Positions 14,747-22,262 of a DNA stretch of 25,161 bases are shown here, piece after piece. Every line of letters starts with the position of its first letter. Position 1 is the first letter of the stretch. This DNA is from JAGLWP01 sp964444095 (GTDB lineage Archaea; Nanobdellota; Nanobdellia; Pacearchaeales; GW2011-AR1). The stretch is from NCBI GenBank assembly GCA_964444095.1, contig CAYUEW010000008.1, positions 1 to 25,161 of the forward strand, read 5' to 3'. Below the pieces are notes generated by a model. It made no database searches and was not told the DNA's origin. It worked only from the letters and a program-made list of their open reading frames with translations. A program made the position numbers and the translations under genes.

Positions 14747-16007
14747 AATTCAACTCCTCAATCCCCATTTCTTTCATTCGTTTATGATTTTTAACTTTCC
14801 ATTTCCCAAGAAATTCTTTTAATCCAAAATCAACTTTCTTTTTTGAATAAATTCTCCCTTTTTTAACAAAAGTTTTCTTATGTCTCTTCTTGAACTGAGC
14901 CACATTTTTTTTATCTTTAATGCTCGGACCAGTAAGCAAAATTTCTTTTTTAGCTTGAGCAGAAAAGAAATACTTCGCAGATTTTTCTCCCCCATAATCA
15001 AATTCCTCTTTTTTAACATCAAAAAATTTCCTTAATTCTTGAATTAAGTGTCTTTGGAATTTTAAGAGTTTACTCCCCGCGATATCTCCTGCTTGTCTAG
15101 TTGTTTTAGCTTCAATTAAAATAGTATCAAGTTTTTTCCTGTGAGCATCTAAGAGTAATACGCCAAAGTCAATTTTCTTTAATTCAAATGCTTTTGGAGA
15201 GGGATGATTCAAAAATTGTTTGCAAATTTTCTGAAAATTTTTAAACGTTTCATCTGACAATGCAGCAGCAGCATTTCTTTGTTTGTAAGTAGGATCAATT
15301 AAAATTATCGGAGAACCTAATTTAGAACTGTTCAAATCCATTAAGACAGATTGTTTATTCTTATGCAATTTTTCTATATCTATTACTGTTTTATCTTCTA
15401 TCTTACTCATCGCACGAATAAACTTTAAGAAACTTTTATAATGGTAAACCAATAACTCAAGAGCATAGCCAGAAAAACCATTAATGTAAGACTCTGCGCC
15501 ATAACATCTATTCGCATAGCAAAAAACTTTGGCTAATTTTATTTCATCTAAGATGCTTTTGGGTCTCACTTTTTTTCTTATGTATTTAACATGAGAATAA
15601 GACAAATCTGTAATATTTTCTGCGTCTTTAGGTTTTCCGACTTTTTTCACTGGGATTATTTCAAATAATAAATCTTTTGTTATCTTTACTTGAAAATAAT
15701 CTCTTGAACCATGAACTGTCTTGAAGTCAAATCCCTTTAACGCTTTTTTGGTTAAGGCAGAAATGTCTTTTTTATTTCCTTTATGTCTAAGGAAAATATC
15801 AATATCATATTCTTTTTTCTTAATCATGGTGTCCTTTGCATAACTTCCCCCAAGGAAAATTTCTGCATCCACCCCAAGTTTTTTTAATTTCTTTTCAAAT
15901 TTATCCAAGAATTCTTTTAATGATTTTTTTATTAATTCTAAATATTCTGCAGGAGGACCTGCTTCTTCTAATGCCCCTTTTAATACAGAAGTAATTGTTT
16001 GCTTCAT
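14736..16007 (-). CDS. cca: CCA-adding tRNA nucleotidyltransferase, class I
   Basis: This enzyme adds or repairs the 3'-terminal CCA of tRNA. The 423-residue protein has the nucleotidyltransferase motif GGSYAKDT at 53-60 and the catalytic pair in YDIDIFL (Asp68, Asp70). The third carboxylate, Asp110 in the Archaeoglobus enzyme, aligns with Glu116 in LLFEIIPV. The following region (YSHVKYIRKKV, then DEIKLAKVFCYANRCYGAESYINGFSGYALE in two blocks) matches the central domain. The length is close to the archaeal family. The ATG at 16007 is preferred over the TTG at 16013 because a TATA box is centred 27 nt upstream of the ATG. Confidence 0.93.
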   Translation of the reverse strand: MKQTITSVLKGALEEAGPPAEYLELIKKSLKEFLDKFEKKLKKLGVDAEIFLGGSYAKDTMIKKKEYDIDIFLRHKGNKKDISALTKKALKGFDFKTVHGSRDYFQVKITKDLLFEIIPVKKVGKPKDAENITDLSYSHVKYIRKKVRPKSILDEIKLAKVFCYANRCYGAESYINGFSGYALELLVYHYKSFLKFIRAMSKIEDKTVIDIEKLHKNKQSVLMDLNSSKLGSPIILIDPTYKQRNAAAALSDETFKNFQKICKQFLNHPSPKAFELKKIDFGVLLLDAHRKKLDTILIEAKTTRQAGDIAGSKLLKFQRHLIQELRKFFDVKKEEFDYGGEKSAKYFFSAQAKKEILLTGPSIKDKKNVAQFKKRHKKTFVKKGRIYSKKKVDFGLKEFLGKWKVKNHKRMKEMGIEELNFIS

Positions 16008-16028
16008 AACCAAATTAATTCAATAATA

Positions 16029-16040
16029 CTTATAAATTAT
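16029..16040 (-). promoter_or_regulatory. TATA-like box of cca
   Basis: The minus strand reads ATAATTTATAAG, centred about 27 nt before the ATG at 16007. It lies just after the stop of the Zn-ribbon gene, giving cca its own leaderless transcript. Confidence 0.55.
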
Positions 16041-16045
16041 TGCAA

Positions 16046-16456
16046 TTATTTTTCATCAGGTTTTCTAATTTCTTTCAATTCAGAAATATCTTTCTTTAAG
16101 GTTGTTGCTAAATCAATTATATATTTTCCTTCTTCAAGCTTATAGACAAGCGGAGCATCCTTTCTGAAGAGATTAGCTAAATCAATTTCAAACTTTCCAG
16201 AACCAGTCACTCGCACAGATTCTATATCTAAAATTACTGGAGTGTCTTCTTCAATAATTCCTGCCATTTCCCGAATGTCTTTCTCAATTTTCTTTTTATC
16301 TTCTTCAGGAATTTCAATAGGGTTATTTTTTACCTTTTCAATTTGTTCATCTTTAAGATAAAAGAAAAAATGATTTCCACAATTACTACACCCCTCAATT
16401 AATTCTTTGCTTCCGAGTGGAATTATTTTTTTACAATGTACGCATTGGTGTGGCAT
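16046..16456 (-). CDS. arvC: Zn-ribbon protein of the OapC/ArvC type (DUF2072-like)
   Basis: This 136-residue protein begins with a zinc ribbon formed by Cys5-x2-Cys8 and Cys23-x2-Cys26. A charged helical linker follows at about 35-70. The C-terminal region contains ILDIESVRVTGSGKFEIDLA and a final strand-helix unit EEGKYIIDLATTL. This layout, together with the DUF2073 protein and GTPase upstream, matches the conserved archaeal OapABC/ArvABC set. The GTPase of that set is reported to drive extracellular vesicle formation in Haloferax; the role in this lineage is inference. The 141-nt gap before it carries two structured repeats. A TATA-like ATAAATA inside the nearer repeat is centred 28 nt before this ATG. 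Confidence 0.82.
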   Translation of the reverse strand: MPHQCVHCKKIIPLGSKELIEGCSNCGNHFFFYLKDEQIEKVKNNPIEIPEEDKKKIEKDIREMAGIIEEDTPVILDIESVRVTGSGKFEIDLANLFRKDAPLVYKLEEGKYIIDLATTLKKDISELKEIRKPDEK

Positions 16457-16479
16457 TTTTTGATTTAGCTATTTTTTTG

Positions 16480-16515
16480 TATTTATTCGAATCAAAGGAT
16501 GACATTAGCATTTTT
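16480..16515 (-). repeat. Structured repeat copy B, next to arvC
   Basis: This is one of two 36-nt imperfect direct repeats 56 nt apart, with 28 of 36 positions identical. On the minus strand it contains a hairpin GTCA-TCCTT-TGAT (16491-16503), an upstream ATG (16509-16511) and a downstream ATAAATA. The ATAAATA is centred 28 nt before the arvC start and may be its TATA box. From its ATG a 26-codon micro-ORF (MLMSSFDSNK and onward, 16431-16511) would overlap the arvC start in another frame. Confidence 0.65.
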
Positions 16516-16535
16516 GGTCTTACTACTTTTTATTT

Positions 16536-16571
16536 TATTTATCCGAGACCAAGGAGGTCATTGGCATTTTC
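16536..16571 (-). repeat. Structured repeat copy A, next to arvB
   Basis: This is the partner of the repeat at 16480-16515. On the minus strand it holds a hairpin GACC-TCCTT-GGTC (16547-16559) with the same loop. Its ATG at 16565-16567 opens a 10-codon micro-ORF (MPMTSLVSDK, stop at 16535). Its ATAAATA is centred about 28 nt before the ATG of copy B. A TATA-like TAAATTTATT at 16591-16600 sits about 28 nt before its own ATG. The stem differences from copy B are compensatory. Confidence 0.65.
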
Positions 16572-16597
16572 TAATAAAACAGAAGAAGTTAATAAAT

Positions 16598-17011
16598 TTA
16601 TCTGCTTAAAAGTAGCTCTATTTTTTTTGGATTCTTTTTTATGTCTTTTACAATTGTTGCAGGGCCAATTATTGTTACTGCTCCCAAATCCCCACCAAGA
16701 AGAGCTTTTGCTATCCCCTTGCCAATCTTTTTAAAAAAATTTAGCTTTTCGTCTCCAGAAATAACAGCAAGTTCAATTCCTTTAAAATTTTTTAAATGTC
16801 CAATCATTGCCATAGTATCGCCAATAAGTCTCGCTTCTTCTTCTGCGCGCAATCTTCCTTGTAGAATTAAAATATTATTTCCTAAAATAATTCCCAATAT
16901 TTTTTTTATTCTCTCGTTGCTATCTTGGTCTTTTATTTCAGAATATGGAAGAAATTGAATTGAGAATCCTTTTAACTTCCCTAGTTTTTCACCCCTCTTT
17001 TTCTTACTCAT
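16598..17011 (-). CDS. arvB: DUF2073 protein of the OapB/ArvB type
   Basis: This 137-residue protein matches the DUF2073 family. It has a basic N-terminus, then the conserved LQGRLRAEEEARLIGDTM stretch near 48-66. A strand follows (ELAVISG), and the C-terminal part has LGAVTIIGPATIVKDIKKNP near 108-128. It has no membrane span or Cys. It lies 34 nt after the GTPase gene and belongs to the conserved GTPase/DUF2073/Zn-ribbon set. Its biochemical role is unknown. A weak TATA-like GTTAAAAAG is centred about 25 nt before the ATG, so it may also have its own leaderless transcript. Confidence 0.85.
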   Translation of the reverse strand: MSKKKRGEKLGKLKGFSIQFLPYSEIKDQDSNERIKKILGIILGNNILILQGRLRAEEEARLIGDTMAMIGHLKNFKGIELAVISGDEKLNFFKKIGKGIAKALLGGDLGAVTIIGPATIVKDIKKNPKKIELLLSR

Positions 17012-17045
17012 TTTAATTAAAACAAATCACGCTTTTTAACTTTTA

Positions 17046-17687
17046 CTAAACCTTTTTTGATAATTTAAATATAGACTCGTAAAACTCTTCTAAATTTTTC
17101 CCGTACTTTGCACTAATACCAATTGTATCATATTCAGGGAATGCAGATTCTATTTTTTTCAAATCTGCTTTTCGCAAATCGATTTTATTCGCTACAATTA
17201 AAACAGGAATTTTTTTCGCTACGAGGTTACCAATGATGGTGATATTCACTTGGTTGTAAGGGTTCTCTGTCGCGTCTAAAACCACAACCACCATATCCAT
17301 ATCATCAAGCCATTTTATTGATTCAATAACCCCTTGTGTAGCTTCTTTAGCTCTTTCTTTCGCAGCCTTCTTTTTTACTTTATATTTTAAGAAATCTTCA
17401 TAATCTATTCGTGTTGCAATTCCAGGCGTGTCTATCATTTTGAAAACCATCTTCTTTCCTTTGTATTCTATCTCAACTTTCTCTTTGAATTGCACAGTTC
17501 TAGTTTCATGAGGAACCTTACTTACAGAACCAATTTCTTCACCAGTAAAATCTTTACAAATTCTATTTGCTAAACTTGTCTTTCCAGCATTTGGTGGGCC
17601 ATAAAAACCAAGTTTTATCTCTCCCTTTGCTTTGAACATGCTGGAAAAAATTCTTTTAAAGAAATTTTTAAAAATTTTAATCCCCAT
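17046..17687 (-). CDS. arvA: Era-like small GTPase of the OapA/ArvA type
   Basis: This 213-residue GTPase has G1 GPPNAGKT at 30-37, G3 DTPG at 86-89, G4 NKID at 167-170 and G5 SAK at 192-194. Residues 1-20 form a basic, hydrophobic amphipathic helix (IFKNFFKRIFSSMF) that could bind membrane. A Lys-rich helical insert at about 100-125 follows the G3 region. Family relatives in Haloferax (OapA/ArvA) are reported to drive extracellular vesicle formation. Followed by the arvB and arvC homologues, it heads a conserved three-gene set. A TATA box centred 26 nt upstream supports the ATG at 17687. The assignment to this GTPase family is strong; the vesicle role here is inference. Confidence 0.9.
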   Translation of the reverse strand: MGIKIFKNFFKRIFSSMFKAKGEIKLGFYGPPNAGKTSLANRICKDFTGEEIGSVSKVPHETRTVQFKEKVEIEYKGKKMVFKMIDTPGIATRIDYEDFLKYKVKKKAAKERAKEATQGVIESIKWLDDMDMVVVVLDATENPYNQVNITIIGNLVAKKIPVLIVANKIDLRKADLKKIESAFPEYDTIGISAKYGKNLEEFYESIFKLSKKV

Positions 17688-17707
17688 ATATTAAATGTGT
17701 TCTGTTT

Positions 17708-17717
17708 ATTTATAAAG
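17708..17717 (-). promoter_or_regulatory. TATA-like box of the arvABC operon
   Basis: The minus strand reads CTTTATAAAT, centred about 26 nt before the GTPase ATG at 17687, predicting a leaderless mRNA. Confidence 0.6.
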
Positions 17718-17740
17718 ATTTCAGTAATAAAAGCTATAAA

Positions 17741-20416
17741 TTATAATCCTTTCTTAGGTTGTTTATTACTGTTGTTTCGTTTGAATTTTAGCAACTTTGT
17801 TTTCTGAGGCATTTTGCCTTGAGGCATATTTTTTACTCCTTCCTTCTTTTTTGTGAAGGGAAGCTTGGGCATACCTATTCTTTTTCCAGAATATTTCTTT
17901 AAAGCGTATTTTGACTGTTCAGAACTCCAACCAGATTTTCTAAGCTGAGACCGAATATTCCCTTCCTTTACTCCTCTCTTCTTAGAATTTTTAATCCAAT
18001 TAAATAGATTATACAAATGATTCTTATTCTTAAACAGATAATTCTCATATCTTTTTTTGTACCATGCATTAAGAATTATCCAAAAAGTTATCCCCACTAT
18101 TATTAATAATAGCATAATTAAAGAGAATAAAACCCATTTTTTTAGTTCTCCAGAATCATTCACAGGACTTAAATCAATATCTGTCAAAGAAAGCTCGCTT
18201 ATAGCAGGAGAGACAAAAAGAGGGAGAGTAAGAAAGTCTACATCTTCTGTTGTTGCAAAGACAATTTTTTTAGATTCTCCTACAATTGGAATATAAAAAT
18301 AACCAGAAACTTCTTCTTCAGAATAATCTTCTGCAAAAGTTAATCCTTCAATTTTTTTTATCACAATATATGGCTCTTCTTCACACCTTTCTTTTTTAGT
18401 AACTATAACTTCAAAAGTATTTAACAAATTTTCCTCATAGGTTTCAAACGTCGCAGTAATTGTATTGTGTGTGAGGGTGGTATCTATATTCTGAACGCTC
18501 CAACCCAAAACCGCACTAGCATATCTTTCTTTTTTTGAAGATTCATAAGTCTCACTAGTGATACTCGCTAAAGCATCTACATTGATATTTGTTTTATCTG
18601 CAAAGAAAAGCAAATCATTCGTAGCAAGACTTAAAGAAACACTTTTTGGAAGATTCATTTCAATCAAATCCTGCAAGATTATTTGATAATCTGCTTCTGT
18701 TGTAGCAGTTTTCTCTGCATTTTCTGCTGCAATCAAGGTTGTTTCAATAGTATCTAAGTTTAGTGCTTTTTCTAAACTATTTCTCTCAAACAAAGAAAAA
18801 CTTTTTATCTGATTTTTAAGGGTATCTAAATTAGTTCTTTTCTCTTGCAAAAGGTCTCTCATAACTATAGAAGCAGAGCCTACTGTAATCGTAAAATTCT
18901 TAGTTGCACTTTTATTTACTGTATCTTTTACAGTTACCTCAAGGGCATAAGTACCAAGAGTATTGTAAGTATAAGTTATTTTATTTGTTGTTGTGGTATC
19001 TGTATGCCCATCACCAAAGTCCCATTCATATGATTCAATCTGAGTATCAGAATCAACATTCACTGTAAAGGGTGTAGGATATGCAACAGCAGTAGATGAA
19101 GGAATCAAGGAAAGTATAATCGGAACTTTTTCAATAGTTATTTCTTCTGAAAAAAGTTCTTTTCCATCAAATTCTAAACGAAGAGTGTAATCATCATATT
19201 CTATTGGAACAGTGAATCCTGCTGTATCCAAGGATAATTGCTGTTCGGTTGCAGTAATTGTTGCGGGAGTTTCTGCTAAATTGTAAAGTTTATTTGCATC
19301 AACATTTATTGAATCGTGGCTGTATTTAATAAGTGCATTAGAGAGATGAATGGTTTGGGCGTCAACAAATGAAGTAATTTTTAGAGGGATAATACACCCT
19401 TCGGCTGGACAATCATTATAATATATATATTCAACATAATCCTTAACATAGCCATCTATGCCTTGAACTTCGGTTTCATTTAAAGTAAAACTTTCCACCT
19501 TAACATACTCTCCCGGTTCCATGAAGATTTCAAAATCAATAGTATATCCTCCTTTAAAGTTCCCTGCAAAACCACAAAAATTATTATCTTCGGTGTTTAT
19601 TTCATAAGAAGCATATCCTTCAATTTTACTAATACAGACAAAATACTCTTTTTCCTCATTAACACTAAAATTCTTTTTGGTTTCTGAATCAAAGGCTATG
19701 CAACCATATTCTCCCCCAACCGAAACAGAGAACTCGCAAAATCCATATTCGCCCCCATCCATGCTTTCAATATTCATTTTGAAAGTTGCGTCTCCTGTTC
19801 CTATTAATTTAGCACCAAGTTTAACATTTGGTGCGGCAGGGACAGTTATTCTTTCACAATATTCTGTTGAAGTAATAGTGGCTCTTGCATCCCCAGAAGT
19901 ATAACATCCAAAATCTTGTTCTCCAAAATTTCCTGAAGCTGTATGCACTTGCCATACATCTTCTTCATTGTTTAATACATCTATTTTTAATTGAGGAGAA
20001 TAAGAAGCTCCAGCACTACTCGTTATATCTATTGAGAAATCAGAAATATCTGAGATGCTCACCCCTTCAAATTTGAAACCAAGAAGAGCAGACTCACCAT
20101 TATCTAAAATTAAATCTTTTGTAGAACTTTCCTCTGTTGCTTCATAATTTGAAGAACAAGGTGCTGGACAATCATAGAGAAAACTCGTATCTGCCTTTAC
20201 TAATTTTAAAAGAGAGATTGTGCTCGTTTTCCCATCAACAGAACTTTCAAATAAACTGGCTGCAGATTCTTCTGTAAAACCTATCTCCACCCAACCACTT
20301 AATGTTTCTCTTGGGCCATATTCAGTTTCGATTGAATGGTCTACAAAAGTATATGTTGCTGAGATTATTCCAATCAATAAAATTATCAACACAAAAACAA
20401 AATAGCCTCTTTTCAT
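17741..20416 (-). CDS. Large surface protein with PKD domain, membrane anchor and cytoplasmic GWS module
   Basis: This 891-residue protein has a signal peptide or N-terminal anchor at about 1-20. A beta-rich, Cys-containing outer region spans about 25-430, and a PKD domain with EWDFGDG at 464-470 spans about 445-513. A helical region lies at about 515-590 and a further beta region at 600-740. A single membrane span at about 761-783 is followed by a basic cytoplasmic tail. The tail carries IRSQLRKSGWSSEQSKYALKK at about 821-841, the module also seen at the N-terminus of the 23947 protein. PKD domains are common in archaeal surface layers and adhesins, so a cell-envelope role is likely but not proven. 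A TATA box centred 26 nt upstream supports the start. Confidence 0.85.
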   Translation of the reverse strand: MKRGYFVFVLIILLIGIISATYTFVDHSIETEYGPRETLSGWVEIGFTEESAASLFESSVDGKTSTISLLKLVKADTSFLYDCPAPCSSNYEATEESSTKDLILDNGESALLGFKFEGVSISDISDFSIDITSSAGASYSPQLKIDVLNNEEDVWQVHTASGNFGEQDFGCYTSGDARATITSTEYCERITVPAAPNVKLGAKLIGTGDATFKMNIESMDGGEYGFCEFSVSVGGEYGCIAFDSETKKNFSVNEEKEYFVCISKIEGYASYEINTEDNNFCGFAGNFKGGYTIDFEIFMEPGEYVKVESFTLNETEVQGIDGYVKDYVEYIYYNDCPAEGCIIPLKITSFVDAQTIHLSNALIKYSHDSINVDANKLYNLAETPATITATEQQLSLDTAGFTVPIEYDDYTLRLEFDGKELFSEEITIEKVPIILSLIPSSTAVAYPTPFTVNVDSDTQIESYEWDFGDGHTDTTTTNKITYTYNTLGTYALEVTVKDTVNKSATKNFTITVGSASIVMRDLLQEKRTNLDTLKNQIKSFSLFERNSLEKALNLDTIETTLIAAENAEKTATTEADYQIILQDLIEMNLPKSVSLSLATNDLLFFADKTNINVDALASITSETYESSKKERYASAVLGWSVQNIDTTLTHNTITATFETYEENLLNTFEVIVTKKERCEEEPYIVIKKIEGLTFAEDYSEEEVSGYFYIPIVGESKKIVFATTEDVDFLTLPLFVSPAISELSLTDIDLSPVNDSGELKKWVLFSLIMLLLIIVGITFWIILNAWYKKRYENYLFKNKNHLYNLFNWIKNSKKRGVKEGNIRSQLRKSGWSSEQSKYALKKYSGKRIGMPKLPFTKKKEGVKNMPQGKMPQKTKLLKFKRNNSNKQPKKGL

Positions 20417-20436
20417 AACCAGTAATAGGTTTTTTA

Positions 20437-20446
20437 TTTTATAAAG
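20437..20446 (-). promoter_or_regulatory. TATA-like box of the PKD protein gene
   Basis: The minus strand reads CTTTATAAAA, centred about 26 nt before the ATG at 20416. It begins directly after the stop codon of the upstream gene (20447-20449), so the two surface genes are transcribed separately despite a 30-nt gap. Confidence 0.55.
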
Positions 20447-22105
20447 TTATTTCTTCCGTCGTTTTCCAGAACTCTTTTTTGAATTTTTCTTTTGCTTTTT
20501 TTTAATCCAGAAAAAGTAAATCAAAGCAATTAATGCTACTGCAAGAATTAAACCATAAACATTGTCAATAGGTAATTGTACTTGTGCCGGACATTCTACT
20601 GTGCTTCCTTCTCCCCCGGCTAAACAAACTTCTTTTGCAGTACCACCACCTAAACCTTCCCAAGTTCCATTCCAAGAATAAATAAATAATCCCACCGGCT
20701 CTTCCTCACATTCGCTTGTTACTTCTTGCAGGATAGTACATGTTCCAGCAACTTCTCCACCAGTACATAAAGAGGTATCAAATTGACAAAGGTCTGAACA
20801 ACCTAAATTTCCATCATTTGTGAAACCATCAAAATCTTCACAGGTAGAAGCACCTATTCCACTGTCACAATTTTCTCCAATATTAATTACTTCATCTCCA
20901 CAGATTCCTTCTGTTATATCAGAACAACCAGAATAATCTATTTGGCAATTTACACAGGTCACTATCCCTGTTCCTAATCCTTCACCTTCGCAAGTTTGTT
21001 GAACATCTGAATCTGTTTCACAAGTTTCTTCTCCATCAATAATTTCATTACCACATTCTTCAGGGGGTGAGAAAGATGCAAAACAATTTTCTGTTTCATC
21101 ATTCCAAGAGCAAAAACAATTAAATTCATCACAATACTCTCCATCTGTTTTTCCTACATCACAAAGCCCAGAATCTGAATTACAATCACTCTCACTATCA
21201 TAACCTGCACAAGTAACAAAGTTACAATCTAAAATTTCAGGTGTAACTTCTAATAATAAGTTTTCTCCTCCAACTTCTATGGTTTCTATAGGAGAACTTT
21301 CAACAACTGTCGCTATAAAATAATATTCTGGATTTCCTTGGAACCATCCATCCTCTATCCATTCTGTTGTCCATACGCCTTTTGTTCCGAATGGAACTGG
21401 GTCAAGTGTTGCCATGCTTTCTCCATCATTTTCAAGAATCTCTAATGAAATTTGTTCATCAAAACAAGCATTTGAACCCTCCACAACTAAATAAACCTGG
21501 CGTCCAGTATCTACTGGATTTTCTTCTTCAGTTAATTGAGATGAATCAGTTTCATATAAACTCCAGTATGCCTTTGTTAATTCACAATCTAAAAATTGAT
21601 GAGTTAAGCTAGAACAACAGATGCTATTTAGGGGATATGTTCCCATCTCTCCCAGGTGTGCGTTTGTAGAAGAAGATAATGAAAGCATATCCAAGGGATA
21701 AAGTCCTTCTGTAGCAGCATCACAATTTCCTGCAATTGTTGTATCAACATTGTTACATACTAAATCTTCATAACAGATATCAAACTCGGATGAAAATAGT
21801 GTTGATGAGGGAATTTCAGCATGAGCATTTGTAGACGCAGAAAGTCCAATTATTTTATTTAAACTTGTACAAGTAGTGCTCCCATATCCATCAGACGGGA
21901 AATCACAACATAAAACAGATTCATAATTTTCTTCACTTGCATTTTCTCCGTGCGCATTAGTTTCTGCAGAAACTCCCATCACAATTGTGTTAGGATAAAC
22001 ACACTCCTCCCTTGCCACAATCCCACAACCTGCTGCAGAGATAAAACTGATTAAAAAAAGAAATAATATTGGAATTACTAATAATACACACGCTCTTTTT
22101 TGCAT
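20447..22105 (-). CDS. Cys-rich surface protein with TNAH repeats and C-terminal anchor
   Basis: This 552-residue protein has a signal peptide at about 1-25 and a membrane span at about 515-534, followed by a Lys-rich cytoplasmic end. Three repeats carry TNAH at 49-52, 92-95 and 147-150. Each is preceded by a Ser-containing strand (VSAE, SAS, SSS) and followed about 14-18 residues later by a Cys in CC or CY. A beta-rich region covers about 175-290. Two six-Cys units follow at about 351-394 and 402-447, of the form CGNEIIDGEETC...TC...C..C......C, as in secreted DUF4215-like repeats. The protein is clearly extracytoplasmic and probably disulfide-rich. Its function is unknown. A TATA box centred 26 nt upstream supports the ATG at 22105. 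Confidence 0.85.
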   Translation of the reverse strand: MQKRACVLLVIPILFLFLISFISAAGCGIVAREECVYPNTIVMGVSAETNAHGENASEENYESVLCCDFPSDGYGSTTCTSLNKIIGLSASTNAHAEIPSSTLFSSEFDICYEDLVCNNVDTTIAGNCDAATEGLYPLDMLSLSSSTNAHLGEMGTYPLNSICCSSLTHQFLDCELTKAYWSLYETDSSQLTEEENPVDTGRQVYLVVEGSNACFDEQISLEILENDGESMATLDPVPFGTKGVWTTEWIEDGWFQGNPEYYFIATVVESSPIETIEVGGENLLLEVTPEILDCNFVTCAGYDSESDCNSDSGLCDVGKTDGEYCDEFNCFCSWNDETENCFASFSPPEECGNEIIDGEETCETDSDVQQTCEGEGLGTGIVTCVNCQIDYSGCSDITEGICGDEVINIGENCDSGIGASTCEDFDGFTNDGNLGCSDLCQFDTSLCTGGEVAGTCTILQEVTSECEEEPVGLFIYSWNGTWEGLGGGTAKEVCLAGGEGSTVECPAQVQLPIDNVYGLILAVALIALIYFFWIKKKQKKNSKKSSGKRRKK

Positions 22106-22125
22106 ATATCTTTTAATGAATTCTA

Positions 22126-22134
22126 TTTTATAAA
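22126..22134 (-). promoter_or_regulatory. TATA-like box of the TNAH-repeat gene
   Basis: The minus strand reads ATTTATAAA, centred about 26 nt before the ATG at 22105. It is the left half of a 157-nt divergent promoter region. Confidence 0.55.
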
Positions 22135-22150
22135 TATTCTCTTTATGATT

Positions 22151-22184
22151 TTTATTTTGTTAATTCTTTAATTTATTTTGTTAA
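22151..22184. repeat. Two perfect 13-bp direct repeats in a divergent promoter
   Basis: TTTATTTTGTTAA occurs at 22151-22163 and again at 22172-22184. The spacing of 21 bp is two helical turns. The pair sits between the two TATA boxes of the divergent surface-protein genes, where an operator would lie. The sequence is AT-rich, so chance or simple sequence drift remains possible. Confidence 0.4.
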
Positions 22185-22226
22185 AATTTTAGAACCTTTA
22201 TTTGTTACTATCAGGTAATGGTAAGT

Positions 22227-22235
22227 TTTATAAAT
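22227..22235 (+). promoter_or_regulatory. TATA-like box for the metzincin-like gene
   Basis: TTTATAAAT is centred about 32 nt before the ATG at 22263, leaving a very short 5' UTR. The earlier in-frame ATG at 22218 lies upstream of this box, so it is unlikely to be the start. Confidence 0.5.
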
Positions 22236-22262
22236 AAAATCTACCTTATTAAAACACATAAA

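Noticed and set aside
16480..16571. The arvB-arvC repeats as a CRISPR array or mobile element ends
   Set aside because: There are only two copies with a 20-nt gap, they are not identical, and no cas genes or transposase are nearby. The differences fit RNA pairing instead.
22218..22262. ATG at 22218 as the start of the metzincin-like gene
   Set aside because: The likely TATA box lies downstream of it, and the extra residues spoil the signal peptide layout.
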